Positions 11,661 to 22,779 of a stretch of 64,000 nucleotides of DNA are shown here, piece by piece. Position numbers and translations under genes: made by a program. This DNA is from Pinus tabuliformis. Taxonomy: Eukaryota > Streptophyta > Pinopsida > Pinales > Pinaceae. The notes under the pieces are model-generated. The model worked only from the letters and a program-made list of their open reading frames with translations. It made no database searches and was not told the DNA's origin. The DNA is taken from positions 1,673,113,078 through 1,673,177,077 of the forward strand of contig CM062816.1 in NCBI GenBank assembly GCA_031772625.1, read 5' to 3'. The first letter of the stretch is position 1. Every line of letters starts with the position of its first letter.

Positions 11661-12209
11661 GTCAAAAGGTTGGTTGAGCAGAACATTGGGTTGTTCAGGA
11701 GACAGTTGACCAGGGAGGAGCTACTCAGGTTTGGGGGATCATGCAATAGGAATGAGCTGAGGAGGAAGGGACTTTGCTTCATCTGCAGGGGACCTGACCA
11801 CTCATGCTTGAGTGACACTGAGGAGATGACAGAGGTAGAGCAGGTGGAGATTCCTTCTGACCTTCAGGGTGAGGATTCTTCTTTGGACGAGTCCATGGGT
11901 TCATACGAGGACGCCTCCGAGGAGCATGAGTCATGTAGAGTTGTTGATAGCAGGCCAGATTCATATGATGAGCAGTCAGTGGACCCTATGGGAGACATTC
12001 AGGATGATGAGTCACCAGTGGTGATTCAGCATGAGCAACATATGGTGGAGCATGAGTTAGCTGAGGAGGATGATGTGCATAGTATGCATAATGAGCCTTC
12101 TCGGGAGATCCTGTCGAAGGTTCATATTGAGCCCATGATGATGGAGAATGAGCAGCCAACCTGTGAAAATTCCTACACTCTGAAGGAACCCCTACTGCAG
12201 CAAATCTGA
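11661..12209 (+). pseudogene. Retroelement gag-like zinc-knuckle segment fused to the PDS5 fragment
   Basis: The reading frame that carries the end of the PDS5-like text (VSPAAYELVKRLVEQN) runs on into LTREELLRFGG and then ELRRKGLCFICRGPDHSC. That resembles the end of gag in plant Ty3/gypsy-type elements, where a KGLC..C......GH.C knuckle is followed by an acidic tail. Three residues before the histidine seem to be missing. The remaining 130 residues are very rich in Glu, Asp, Ser and His. The frame ends at a TGA at 12207-12209. I cannot decide whether this was a functional fusion or a junction made by recombination. Confidence 0.5.
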
Positions 12210-12309
12210 ATCTACTTCACCTACTTGATTTTTAAATTACATTCATCAAGTTATTCTTCTGAATACTGAAGCAAATTACTTCTGTAGCCTACGTTAATTA
12301 AATATTTGA

Positions 12310-14631
12310 TTTCATGAAACAAAAAATAGAGCAAAGAACAAGATACATAGGACGCACTTATTTTTGGACACAATAGTCCTCGTAAAAACCCAATGCAGGA
12401 AAATTGGTGCAACAGTTCGGAGGGTTTATTATTATGCAGGAGAAATATCTGGATATAAATCTAGGATGCTCATCTAGCAATCTTTTACAGAGAAAATACT
12501 GGCGGAAAATCTGAGTGAGTTTTACCTCACTTCACCTGACAGAATCCCGGCTAATCCGACACAAGACTGGTTAACCCCAACTATTTCTGCGCTAACCCTG
12601 TGTCACCTTCTCTGCCCTCTGCGTCAGCTCATCCGACTATTCCGGCAATTCCTGACAGTTCCAGCAGTTCCGACTATTCCTGCAGTTTTGGATTCTGTGT
12701 GACAGGAAGCTTTTTTGCTTCAGCTCTCCTGGCTACCATGCTACCTCTGCATTAGCTCTCCCGACAGTGCTAATAGTTCCCGACAGTTCCAGTAGTTCCT
12801 GGTAGTTTCGATTGTTCAAACAGTTTTGGATTTTGCATGACAGACAACTTTTCTGCATCAGCTCTCCCGGCGACTGCGTTGCCTCTCTGTAAGCTCTCTT
12901 CGCCTCTCTGTTTTGTATTTTCTGGAAAGTCCCCGAATTCCCTCTGCCCCTCAGCTGTAAGATCTCCCCAATTGATTTTCCTCTGGATAACTTCTCACCT
13001 CAGAAAATCGATTTCCTCAATCTCTCAGTGTGTGTTTCCAAATAAACTCTAAGCCTCCATTTTATACTTTTCTTGTTGAGTCTTTAACGACCGAGACTAA
13101 GTCTCTAATCAACGGCTAAGATTAAAACATGACTTGATCCGCCTTAGTGTTACTTGGGAGCGGGAGCGAAAATGGTTGCGGGAGCGACATTTTCAGAAAC
13201 TCTTGGTTTTGGAGCGAATCTCGGAGCGCTTATATATTTTATATTTTGATACATATATGTCAACAAAAGCATGTAGAATGATGAATTAGATATATAAAAC
13301 ATTAAAAAACATAGATTGAACCATATAACAACAATCATCTAGAAGTTAAATCTTCATCAACCACGTCCACAAGTTAGTAACATAGTAACATACAACATAT
13401 TGAGTCTCATGATTCATCAATCTTAAAGTTTCAAGCTTTCAAAATTCAATATATAACATTTATTATCATTGATCACCAAAGTTGTACTTGTAAGCTAAGT
13501 GTAACCATTACAACAAATAATATCTAACATGAAATGAAATGTTATAAAATGAAACAACTTTCAACTTTCATGAAGCATCATATTCATAATTCATTACTAA
13601 TGAGTTATAATTGCCAACTTCAAACTTAAATTGTCATATGTTGTTTAAAAAAATATCATAATAAATAAGAAAGAGTCAATAGTTATAAAAACTACTAGAA
13701 ACTAGAAAAGACAAGTAAATCTATTATCTATTTCTTATGCTTGGGCCTCTTGCCACCACGAGAAATGTCTAATTTTTTAGTCTTGTTGGAAAATCAGGAT
13801 CTTTGTCATTAATATCACCCTCTAAGCATTACTATCCAGAGGTATCTTTGTCATTACCTCTGTATCTGTATAGAGATCTTTGTCATTAATATCACCCTTT
13901 AAGCATTAACGTAAGATAGAAAAAGCATAGCCTGTCAAGTCAAGATTTTGTTTGAGTGATGCATACATTTTTAGGAGAGTCATGATAGAGGAGTTCGACA
14001 ATCAATGTCACTAACATCAAGGTACATAGAGGGATTAGTGATCTTGATTAAATACGAGTTCCACACCCTAATACATGACAAAATTCAATGGAAACATTGC
14101 AATCTCCCAATCCTAAAATCCTGAAAAACTGATAAGTTTGCTGGATTTTGAATGAAATCTAAAATTCTACTTTCTGAACAGTAAGCTGCCCCACTCAAAA
14201 CTTATTTGTTTCTTTGAAAAAAATTGCATTTCGAACATTACTGCAATTTTTTTTTTTGCAAAAAAGGCTAAACGCTCCCGAAAAGGGAGGGAGTGAATTT
14301 TTTTTTAGGGAGTGCATTCTCGAGTCGCTTTTCCCCGGAGCACGGATTGGGAGCGGGATCGGGGGGGGGGGGGGGGGGGGGGGGGTGCTCCCCCGCAACA
14401 CTGATCCGCCTTTTAGATCATTCTCACCCTTATTTTGATTAATATCCATTAATATTTTAATTTCCCTAAGTTTAGACTTAGGAACCCCATTAAAAATATT
14501 AATTATTTTAATAAAATACAATCCAGGCGGAATTTCTCCAAGTGGTTTCTGGGTTCTTTAGAACACACGTGCGTTAACCTCTCCACCAATTTTCAAGGCT
14601 AGAGCGCTTCTGATGCTACAAAAAACTAACA
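12310..14631 (-). repeat. A3: reverse LTR of the A superfamily, interrupted by hAT2
   Basis: Read on the minus strand from 14631, the sequence starts TGTTAGTTTTTTGTAGCATC and runs through landmarks shared with the other A LTRs, including the paired-T blocks around CCTAAGTTTAGACTTAGG and the GGACTATTGTGTCC-like block. Its distal end, near 12310, is divergent and I could not place the terminus or a clean target duplication. No gag adjoins it, so it is a solo or truncated LTR. It sits inside the presumed R1 interior. Confidence 0.65.
13145..14403. mobile_element. hAT2: second non-autonomous hAT-like transposon
   Basis: Flanked by the 8-bp duplication ATCCGCCT (13137-13144 and 14404-14411). The ends are TAGTGTTAC and, read inward from the right, CAGTGTTGC, typical in size and form for hAT. 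Both ends are dense in GGAGCG/CGCTCC words. Minus-strand text of about 14030-14185 matches about 5735-5885 of hAT1, so the two share a core. There is no transposase. A run of 25 G at 14361-14385 lies near the right end. Several short open frames here are low-complexity and not genes. Confidence 0.75.
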
Positions 14632-16064
14632 CACCCTTGGGGTTAGCCATTAGAGGGGCAACCAGTTGTACATACAGCTTGCAGGGTGGCAGTGTTTATA
14701 GGCACTTGTCCTCAGGAGGTGTTGGAGGCTGACAGGGTGGTTTTGCAAGAGGTTAGTGGACAACAGGAGTGCGGAGTTCTCGATTAGAGGGAGGCGTTAT
14801 TGGAGATGGTGGTGCATCCATCTTTGGGCCTACTAATTGATGCGGTGCAGATTGGTGCAGGGACAACTGGTAGAGCTGTAGTATTTCCACGTAGAGCCCT
14901 CTCCAAAAGTACGTAGACAGGGCTTGTAGGACATCTTGCCCGCCTTTTCCTATTATAGTGAGAGGGGCAGGTTTCCTTAGACAGATCTGGTTGATTGATC
15001 AGATGGAGCATCATCAGTTGAGCAGGGACCCATATCATCCCAGTCGACTTGTTCCTTACATAGGTGTCCATGCATTGAATTGGCGAGAGACCATGAGCTG
15101 GTATCCTATTGATGGAGTATCATTTTTAGTCCGAAGCATTGTACAATAGGAGCAGTTAGAGGTGAGGGATATTACATGCTTCAATTGGCAGCAGGATGTA
15201 GGTTGTCCACTCATCAATATTTCAACACAACATCAACATGATGAGATTGACCTTGGTCTATGCCAAGGGTTGGATTGGAGAGAGGTGATGAGTTGGTACA
15301 CAGTGGATGGAGCAGCATTCATGGTTGGAGTTACAACACAGCAGGAGCCATGGAGCTTTGATACTTGTTCTTGGTGGCATTGGGATCCAGCAGGATTTGT
15401 TGATGACAGGTTCAGTTAGAGATTGGTTTGGGATTCAGGTATTGAGGGGTCCATTCATGGTGGGTTGATACAGAGGCAGAGCATCACCCAGTGGTTCGTA
15501 TGGGATCTGGGCATTGGGTCTCAGTTGCGTTGGGCCACCAGATTGGTCCACAGATTTCGATTGCTTGAGGGCAAGCAATCTTGGGGCAAGAGGATTTGTA
15601 ATGTTCCTCTTACTGGTGTTCCTTATGACATGGTTAGGATGGACTTTCAGAGTTGGGGACGGAGATAGGTCACAGTTGCAGGTTGGTGTCATCAGCGGGC
15701 CTATGGGATTTTGGATGGGCTTTGAGGAGTTTTTGTGAGGTCGGATGGGATTTGCTTGGTATATTCCATCATCTGCACAGTTTGCCTTTCGTTTCGATGC
15801 ATTCCAACAGCTTTCAAAAAACAAAGTTATTATTGGGCCTGACTCAATTAATTATGCTTAAGGTGGCACTTTGGGAGGAATACTTGACATAACACCTTAG
15901 TGTGATAGCTCGTTGGAACTGGACCGAGAGGATCTACAGGATGGGATGGTCTATAGGATGGGATGGTTAGGTATGAGTTTCAGTGGCCTTAGGAGACATG
16001 GTGGTCGATTTACCTTTTTTCCTGCAGTAAAAATAATATTTTAATTAAAATGAAAGAGGGAAAA
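14632..16064 (+). other. R1 internal region with a repeated protein-like module
   Basis: Unrecognised. Stretches of open frame (14958-15149, 15162-15419, 15423-15668) contain two related modules, LNWRETMSWYPIDGVSFLV at about 15075-15131 and LDWREVMSWYTVDGAAFMV at about 15270-15326, so a protein with internal repeats was once encoded. The last 460 bases are the copy of 1258-1709. It ends in a purine tract (AAGAGGGAAAAG, 16053-16064) before the 3' LTR. No retroviral enzyme motif is visible, so the element may have been non-autonomous or may have lost its enzymes. Confidence 0.45.
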
Positions 16065-16586
16065 GTGCTCCATGATTAAAATAATAATAAAATAGGAGGT
16101 TCTAGAGGGGTCCATCAGATCTCTAAAAGAGGAGGAGGCCATTGGATGACATCCTGCATTTGTATTTTCTTCTTGTTGAGAGGTTTGAGAACCTGGTTCT
16201 CTACTTCAGTAGTAGGACGGAAACCCTCGGGTGATTTAGAGAGATTGGGAGAGCACCCATCTCCCCTTGGTGAATTCATCAAGAATTCACAGGAGAGCTT
16301 AGCAGTGGCAGTTCAGTTTAGTTTTGGTGGAGGGCCAAGGCAACATTGGAGCAGATTCTTGAGGTCGGTTTTATCTCAGCGATATTAGTTGTTTTGACAT
16401 GTAAAACCCCATTTTATAAATTATAAATAAAGATGAGAGTTCCTTCTGCTCATTATTGTTATTTACATGTTCTATGTTGTTAAATTTTACATGGTAATCT
16501 TCTATTTATGAATGGAAATTTTATCTCAAGTATTTTTGAGTCATAATTTCAAGAAAACCCCAAATTGTTCCATTTGGGACATTACA
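16065..16586 (+). repeat. R1 element LTR (copy 2, 3' LTR)
   Basis: About 522 bp, beginning TGCTCCATGATTAAAATAA and ending TTGGGACATTACA, colinear with 1710-2240. There is no primer site after it; the next bases are TTACCATATAG, so this is the outer end of the element. I could not locate a matching duplication on the left because the left end is truncated at 1258. Confidence 0.7.
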
Positions 16587-18163
16587 TTACCATATAGAGT
16601 GATAACTTTGTGAATTCCCTTATTAATCATAGATCAATTAATGCCACGTAAGCAATACCACAGGCTCGCACGAGTTCCTCAAGACCGCAAGATTTTCATA
16701 GAGTTTATACAAAAATAAACGTCTCAGATCCACAAATTTTCACAAGAAGTAAGTGCCACAGGTTTGCAAAAAAATAGCTCGCACCATGCACATTATAGGA
16801 GAAATGGGCCTCACATACATCCTAGAAGTTTGCATTTACAAGAGATACATATAGGTTCTTATGAATTTCGAATATGTTGCTACAAGGTTCGCACATATAG
16901 AGTCTCAAGAATACATCCATAGAGAATACAGTGCTCGCAAATTACCAGATACTTCACATACCTCAAAGTAGCAGCATCAGAAGATATTCGGTCCTTTATC
17001 ATAGAATCTAACGTTTATAGCATAGAACTTAATGGTGCCACGGAGATAATTCGCAAGAGATGGCACAAATGCCACTGAGGTAGCTCCAATTTGCAAGGTA
17101 ATTTGGCCTATATTACACAGGCCTCAAAGCTTGTACTTAGGCAAGACCAACCTTCGTCAGTCTCTCTTTCTACCTCGCTCTTCTTTAGGTGAACTTGGCC
17201 TAGACTTGAGCTTCCTTTCCTGGCATCGAATGGGATTCGACCCTCTTGTCTCTATGAATTTAATTCGACTTGGTCACAAATTTATCTTAGAAACTTCGCA
17301 CTATAGTTCCTTAGAAGCATTTTTGACCTCCAAACAAATTTGGATCTTGGAACTAGGTGGTGCCTTCATGACTTCTCTTTAGTGCCCCCCGACTTTGATT
17401 CCACATTGATTTTACTAGGGCACAGTTAGAATTAACTTTTTCTTCAACATGATAATGATCAGTTAGTATTAATTGCACGTGACATTGATATGAAATCATT
17501 AAGCAATTATACAAAAGAAAATATCTACCATTAAGCCATGAAAGAGCAATAGAAATAACCATGAAACCATGAGACAAGTGAAACAAAAATTTGGCCTAAG
17601 GCCAAGGAAATATCCACAAGGGAAAAACCCAAACTTTTTTCGTTATGAGAGAAAGAGTTTCATCAGTACATCAGAAATAGCCATAGAAATATAATAGCCA
17701 AACCGGTAACCAAGAACAAGTGAGATCCTAAGCAAAATAGCAAGCCTTCTTTAAGATTTCGGCCTCCTTCTTCTGCTCCGAACTTTGCTAGATCATATAT
17801 CTAATGAGCAAAATTGAGTGCCGAAATGAGGAGCGTCTCCTATATATAGTCATCCAAAGGGTGTCGAATGGGTGCCTCTTGGGGACCTATCCAACCTAAC
17901 AGCTTGAGGCCGACCTGTAGATTTTAGGAGGGAAAACATAAAATTCAAATTTTCAATTTTTTTCTCACATGATAAAAATACTTATCATGGCTACAATTTC
18001 AACAATTTTCATCCTCTAATGTAGCCTATTTAGCGCACAAATGATCTAGGGCTTAATGAATAGCAAGCCTAATGGATCAACCTAGAATCCCAAGGCCAAG
18101 AAAAGGCTTCCAAACAATGAATAATAGCGACCAATTGAACAAGAAGCCTTCAACAAGCCACAA
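16587..18163. other. No gene; probable old reverse LTR remnant
   Basis: 16587-17380 repeats words such as TCGCAC and CACAGGCTCGCA but encodes nothing recognisable. 17580-18000 looks like a reverse-oriented LTR (minus-strand TATATATAG near 17851) with wording similar to the family-D LTR-like region at 24120-24790. A4 is inserted just to the right. Confidence 0.35.
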
Positions 18164-18168
18164 GTTGA

Positions 18169-19177
18169 TGTGACAATTCCACAATCTAGAATCCTATTGC
18201 AACAAGTGGTATTGTTTCTCCTAACTGATAAACTAATTATTCAATTTATTACTATGACAACATCGAAGTAAACACACGAAAACCTTCACAAATAAAATTG
18301 CGCAAAATAAATGGAGCTAGAACTAAGAAAATACTAGCACACACACATAAAAATAACACCGTTGTTTTTGGACAAAAGTCTGTAGAAAAACCCAATGTGG
18401 GAAAACTGGTGCAGTAGATGAGGGTTTTATTTTATTATGCAGTAGTGAAAATATGAGTACATCTATGGATGCCCAACTGGAAATCCAAACAACAAGAATA
18501 TTTGGGCAAAATTATTGAAGTGAATTATCCTTCCTCCACATGCAATCCCAACACAACTTGCCTTCAAAAAAATCGGCCTCCTGAAGCCTCTACATCAACC
18601 ATTGCATAGTCCATTTGACGTCAAGCCTCCAACCAGTGTTTGATGAAGTCATTCTTCATGCCTCTGCTAAGGAAACCATCTCTCCACCACTCTGGAACCT
18701 CTACCCAACCTCTGGAGCTGGGAACAAATTTCTCTCCAGCAAATCAAGCTGCCAAACTGAAGCAACTATGCAGTCCTCTGCGCTGCCTCATTGGGAATAA
18801 CTCGGCCCTCTTGCTGCTGCCTCTCTGGATCTTTAAAACTTCCTCTGGACTCACTGTCCCTGCCCCTCACTCACTGCTTCGATCTCTGGCTCTCCGATAG
18901 TTAACTATTGCTACTCTGGAATTTGATTTGCCAAGGAAATCGAATTTCTAGTGTTCTCAAGTGTATTCTCTAAGTGCCTATTGAATTCCTCTTATAATCC
19001 ACTATTGGAGCACCAACGACCAAGATTAAAACTTAATGAATGGCTAGGATAATCTCTGGATCGATCCATGTAAGTTTTAAGATGATTCTCACCTTATCTC
19101 AATTAATACTGATTAATTAATCATATTCTCCATCAAATTTCATGGCTAGAACACACTTGATGCTATAAAAACTAACA
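18169..19177 (-). repeat. A4 3' LTR
   Basis: 1009 bp; on the minus strand it runs from TGTTAGTTTTTATAGCATC to GAATTGTCACA. It contains the block around CACCGTTGTTTTTGGAC that is shared by all A LTRs. It is followed (at 18164-18168) by the duplication GTTGA. Confidence 0.85.
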
Positions 19178-19192
19178 CTCCCTCTTAGCGAG
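19178..19192 (-). promoter_or_regulatory. A4 polypurine tract
   Basis: On the minus strand CTCGCTAAGAGGGAG lies directly before the 3' LTR. The last ten bases equal the A1 tract (TAAGAGGGAG). Confidence 0.75.
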
Positions 19193-19849
19193 GAATATGT
19201 TCTAGTGCTGCACACCCTACCACAACACTTTGTCTTTGTATCATCTCCTGTCATGCTATTGATGTCTGGTTGCTGTTGGCCACCAACCACTGCATAACTT
19301 TGATATGCATTGCATCTGTGCTACTATTGCTGTCAACACTGCATTTGCACTGCAACTCCCTCTCATATGTTGCTGCTGCAACTGCAACATCTGCAACTGA
19401 AAAGCATCCAAAACACTGAATCAACTGTGTTCAATATGATGCATCTGTCTCCTAAGTGTCTGACTGCTAATAGCATTTGCACTGTCACTGAAGAATTTTT
19501 GCTGCTGCCAAATCGGCACTGAGCCACCTGCTCTGCTATCAACACTACACTGTGCTCCCCAACCTTTGACTACTATGAGTCTGTAACTGTCACTCTAGTA
19601 CTGACTACATCAACTGTTGCTAATCCTTCTTGCTACTAAATATTGTGGGCCCCTGTAGCAAGGTAATGATCCATGAGATGGATTCCTCAAGGACCTATCC
19701 AATCTTTGCAGTTCTCTGGGACTACAGTACCAAGTCTCCCCACCTCACTCCTGGAGGTATATCTGCGAACATCGCAAAGTCTTCCTCCATCCTGGAGCAC
19801 AACCTATCGATCTCTGTAGAAGCTGTCTGCTAATCTTGCGTCTCCTCCT

Positions 19850-20621
19850 TGTCGTTCTTCTTGAGGGCACACTAGGTATTGTAGTGATCGAGCTCACCAC
19901 ACCTGAAGCACTTGACCTTTGACAGGTCCTTATTCTTCTTTCTTTTCTTCCCCTGCGCTTGACTGGGTCCCTTAGATGTGAGGGCCACATTCTCCTCCTC
20001 CTTCACCACCTTCGATCTGCTGCTATTGCTGCCACTGATGGAGCTTTTTAACAGAGCTTGTCTCAACTCCTCCTGCTACAAATTGGCCCACATCCTGTCC
20101 CACTCTGGTAGCTTGGCTCTGCCCAATATTCTTTGGAAAAAGACCTGCAAATCCTCTAAGAGACTGTTGAGTGCCAATCGCGCTAGCTCTATGGGTTGAG
20201 GCGCTGCCCCAACAATTGATAGTTGGTCTTTGACCTCCTGAATCTTGGTAAGGAAGGGATCTATGCCTTCCCCCTTCTGCATCCTGATACATCTCAACTT
20301 CTCCTCCAGGAACATCTTTCGTTGCTCGGAAGTGCCCTAATATAGCGTGGCAAGAGCATCCCACATCTCTTTGGCAGTATCCTTGCCAGCTATGTGTGAG
20401 ACTATATGGTCTCGGACTCCATCTAGGATCAATTGCTTTGCACGCGCCATCTCCTTCCTATATTCCTTTAGCTGATCCACATCCTGGGGAACTGCCACAA
20501 CGTTGTCTATGTAGAGCTTCAGGCCATATTTGTCGAACAGGAAGGACATCCCGACTTTCCAGATGACATAGTTGGAGGAGCCATCCAATCTACCCTGATC
20601 TCTAAGTCCTGTTGTGGCCAT
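19850..20621 (-). pseudogene. Copia-type gag of A4 (three TAG stops in frame)
   Basis: The ATG at 20621 opens a frame broken only by TAG codons at 20337-20339, 20076-20078 and 19872-19874; no frameshift occurs. The protein pattern follows copia gag: start LRDQGRLDGSSNYVIWKVGM, then MWDALATLY, then KGEGIDPFLTKIQEVKDQL. A lysine-rich linker leads to the zinc knuckle CFRCGELDHYNT-stop-C. The A1 copy reads glutamine at the first and third stop positions, so these are nonsense mutations in a once-intact gene. The region between gag and the LTR is non-coding. Confidence 0.8.
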
Positions 20622-21074
20622 CTTTGATAATGTTGAAAACTCCCTTTTTCCCTATTCTCGGCTGCCACTTTGCTACTCGTACTGCTTTCGGGAATGCGTG
20701 ATCCTGCAAGTTCTTACTTCCAATCTGCAACTGGAAATTCGAACTTCCAAGACTCGAATTTCCTTGAGGAAAATTTTTCCTCTATTGTGTGTGCCTTTCT
20801 CATCCACTCGATGTTGGTTTTGTTCTAGAAAAATGATGCGAAGCCTTTGGTGTCCAACCAGAAATTTGCCCCAAAAAAAATTTGAGCTGCTCCCTCTACT
20901 TGCTGGAATCACTCAATTTGGAAAGTCTAATTTTTCTGCCTCTTTGCTCTTCCTCAAGCAACTTGGCCTGCTTGGCAAAGGACTGTGCTACTCCTGGGAA
21001 TTTCAGCTTGCTTCTCTTCTTGCTGCTGACAACGAAAGTCCTTTCGCTTATGAGCTCCTCGGCTGATCAACCAC

Positions 21075-21086
21075 ACTCTGATACCA
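21075..21086 (-). promoter_or_regulatory. A4 primer-binding site
   Basis: On the minus strand TGGTATCAGAGT follows the 5' LTR end (…TTATCACA) without a gap. It is complementary to initiator tRNA-Met with the last base changed. Confidence 0.8.
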
Positions 21087-22218
21087 TGTGATAATTCCAC
21101 AAACTGGAATTCTATTGTAGCAACTAGTATTATTTATCCTAAATGATAAATTAATTATTCGGTTTATTGTTATGGCAACATCGAAATAAACACACTGAAA
21201 CCTTCACAAATAAAATTGCGGAAAATAAATAGTGCTGGAACTAAGAAAATACTAGCACACACACATAAAAATAACATCGTTGTTTTTGGACAAAAGTGTC
21301 CGGAAAAACCTAATGTGGGAAAACTGGTGCAACAGATGAGGGTTTTATTTTATTATGCAGCAATGAAAATCTGAGTACATCTATGGATGCGCAATTGGAA
21401 ATCCAAACAGCAAGAATCTCTGGGCAAAATTTTTGAAGGGAATTACCCTTCCTCAAGCAATCTCGGCACAACCTGCCTTTAGAAAACTCGGCCTCCTTAA
21501 GCCTCTTCGTTAGCCTCTACACTGCTCTGCACAATCTCTTTGACATTAAGGCCCCAACCAGTCTTTGATGAAGTCGTTCTACCTGCCTCTGCTAATGAAG
21601 CCGTCTCTCCGACACTTTGGAGCCTCTGCTTGACCTCTGGTGCTGAGAACAAATTTCTCTCCAGCAAATTGAACTGCCAATTGAAGCAACTGCATAGTAC
21701 TATGCGTTACCTCACTGGGAATAACTCAACCCTCTTGTTGTTGCCTCTCTAGATCTGGAAAATATCCTCCATACTCACTGTCCCTACCCCTCACTCATTG
21801 ATTCAATCTCTGGTTCTCCAACAACTGACTGCTGCTACTCAGGAATTCGATTTGCCAAGGAAATTGAATTTTTGGTGTTCTCAAGTGTATTCTCCAAGTG
21901 CCCATCAACTTCCTCTTATAATCCATAGTTCGAGCACCAACGACCAAGATAAAAACTTAATGAATGGTTAGGATAATCTTTGCATCGATTCGTGTGAGTT
22001 TTTTTGATGATTTTCATCTTATCTCAATTAACACGTAAGAAATCAGTTAAGACTTAGTTTAGACTTAGGAAATATTTAAAAAATCAGTTAATAATCTAAT
22101 TGAGACACCTCTAGGTGGAATTTTCAGAAATGATTTTTGGGTTTTGGAGATCTCATACATTATAGAATCTCTACCAAATTTTGTGGCTAGAACACACCCG
22201 ATGCTAGAAAAACTAACA
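21087..22218 (-). repeat. A4 5' LTR
   Basis: 1132 bp on the minus strand, from TGTTAGTTTTTCTAGCATC to GAATTATCACA. It is visibly diverged from the 3' LTR, with many substitutions and a block near 22030-22160 absent from the 3' LTR, so this is an old insertion. The outer flank is the duplication GTTGA. Confidence 0.85.
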
Positions 22219-22223
22219 GTTGA

Positions 22224-22779
22224 AGCATAGGGCATGTTCCCCACCATTTTGTGGGTGATATCCCTAGGAGAATATTTTTCTTCAAGATGGTCCTTAGCGG
22301 GTAGCAAGTAGCCCCTTGCAGCCACGAATTAGCTCATTGTGCCACTTTTTTGCCACCTTAGACAACCATGTGGTTCCTCACTCATCTGCCATGATCGTAT
22401 GTTTGAAGGTGGGCCTCCGGAACCTGCCTTGTCATTTGGTAATTGAGTATTGTAGTTTGCTTATCATGGACAATTTTGGGCATGGATTAATGGGGGGATT
22501 CAGCAGAAAGATTGAACTAGGTCTGAGCTCTTGTTCCCTAGGCCCCTTTTTGGATATTAACATTGGATTCTAGTGTTGTTGGATCTCTTTTATTGATCAT
22601 TTGGCTTGAGGGATGGTATTTCACGGGAAACCCTAGTTTTGGTTGTGTGGTCCCACTCCCTCTTCCGCATATATTACCCCCTTTCCACTCATTATTACCC
22701 CATTCATCATTTCTCCCACCTGGGTCCACATTCCTCCACTGGGTCCACATGAGGCTAGCTCTCCCCTTCCCCTTTCCGA
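22224..22779. other. No gene; flank of A4 and of the family-D repeat
   Basis: This continues the sequence interrupted by A4 (18000-18163). Overlapping open frames on both strands at 22538-22937 are shadows of the repeat that follows; none shows a family signature. Confidence 0.35.

Larger units (their letters stand above)
18169..22218 (-). mobile_element. A4: complete gag-only LTR retrotransposon (TR-GAG type)
   Basis: Target duplication GTTGA at 18164-18168 and 22219-22223; 5' LTR 21087-22218, primer site 21075-21086, gag 20621 down to about 19850, polypurine tract at 19178-19192 and 3' LTR 18169-19177, all on the minus strand. Between gag and the purine tract (19193-19850) there is only a CTGCAAC/TGCTGC-rich tract with no pol. 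It is the same type of element as A1 and shares the LTR superfamily, gag and tail style, so the group is an established non-autonomous lineage and not one deletion product. The 5' LTR has about 120 bp that the 3' LTR lacks. Confidence 0.88.

Noticed and set aside
14195-14521. Open frames across the poly-G tract (poly-Gly and poly-Pro)
   Set aside because: Produced by the G run and the hAT2 subterminal repeats.
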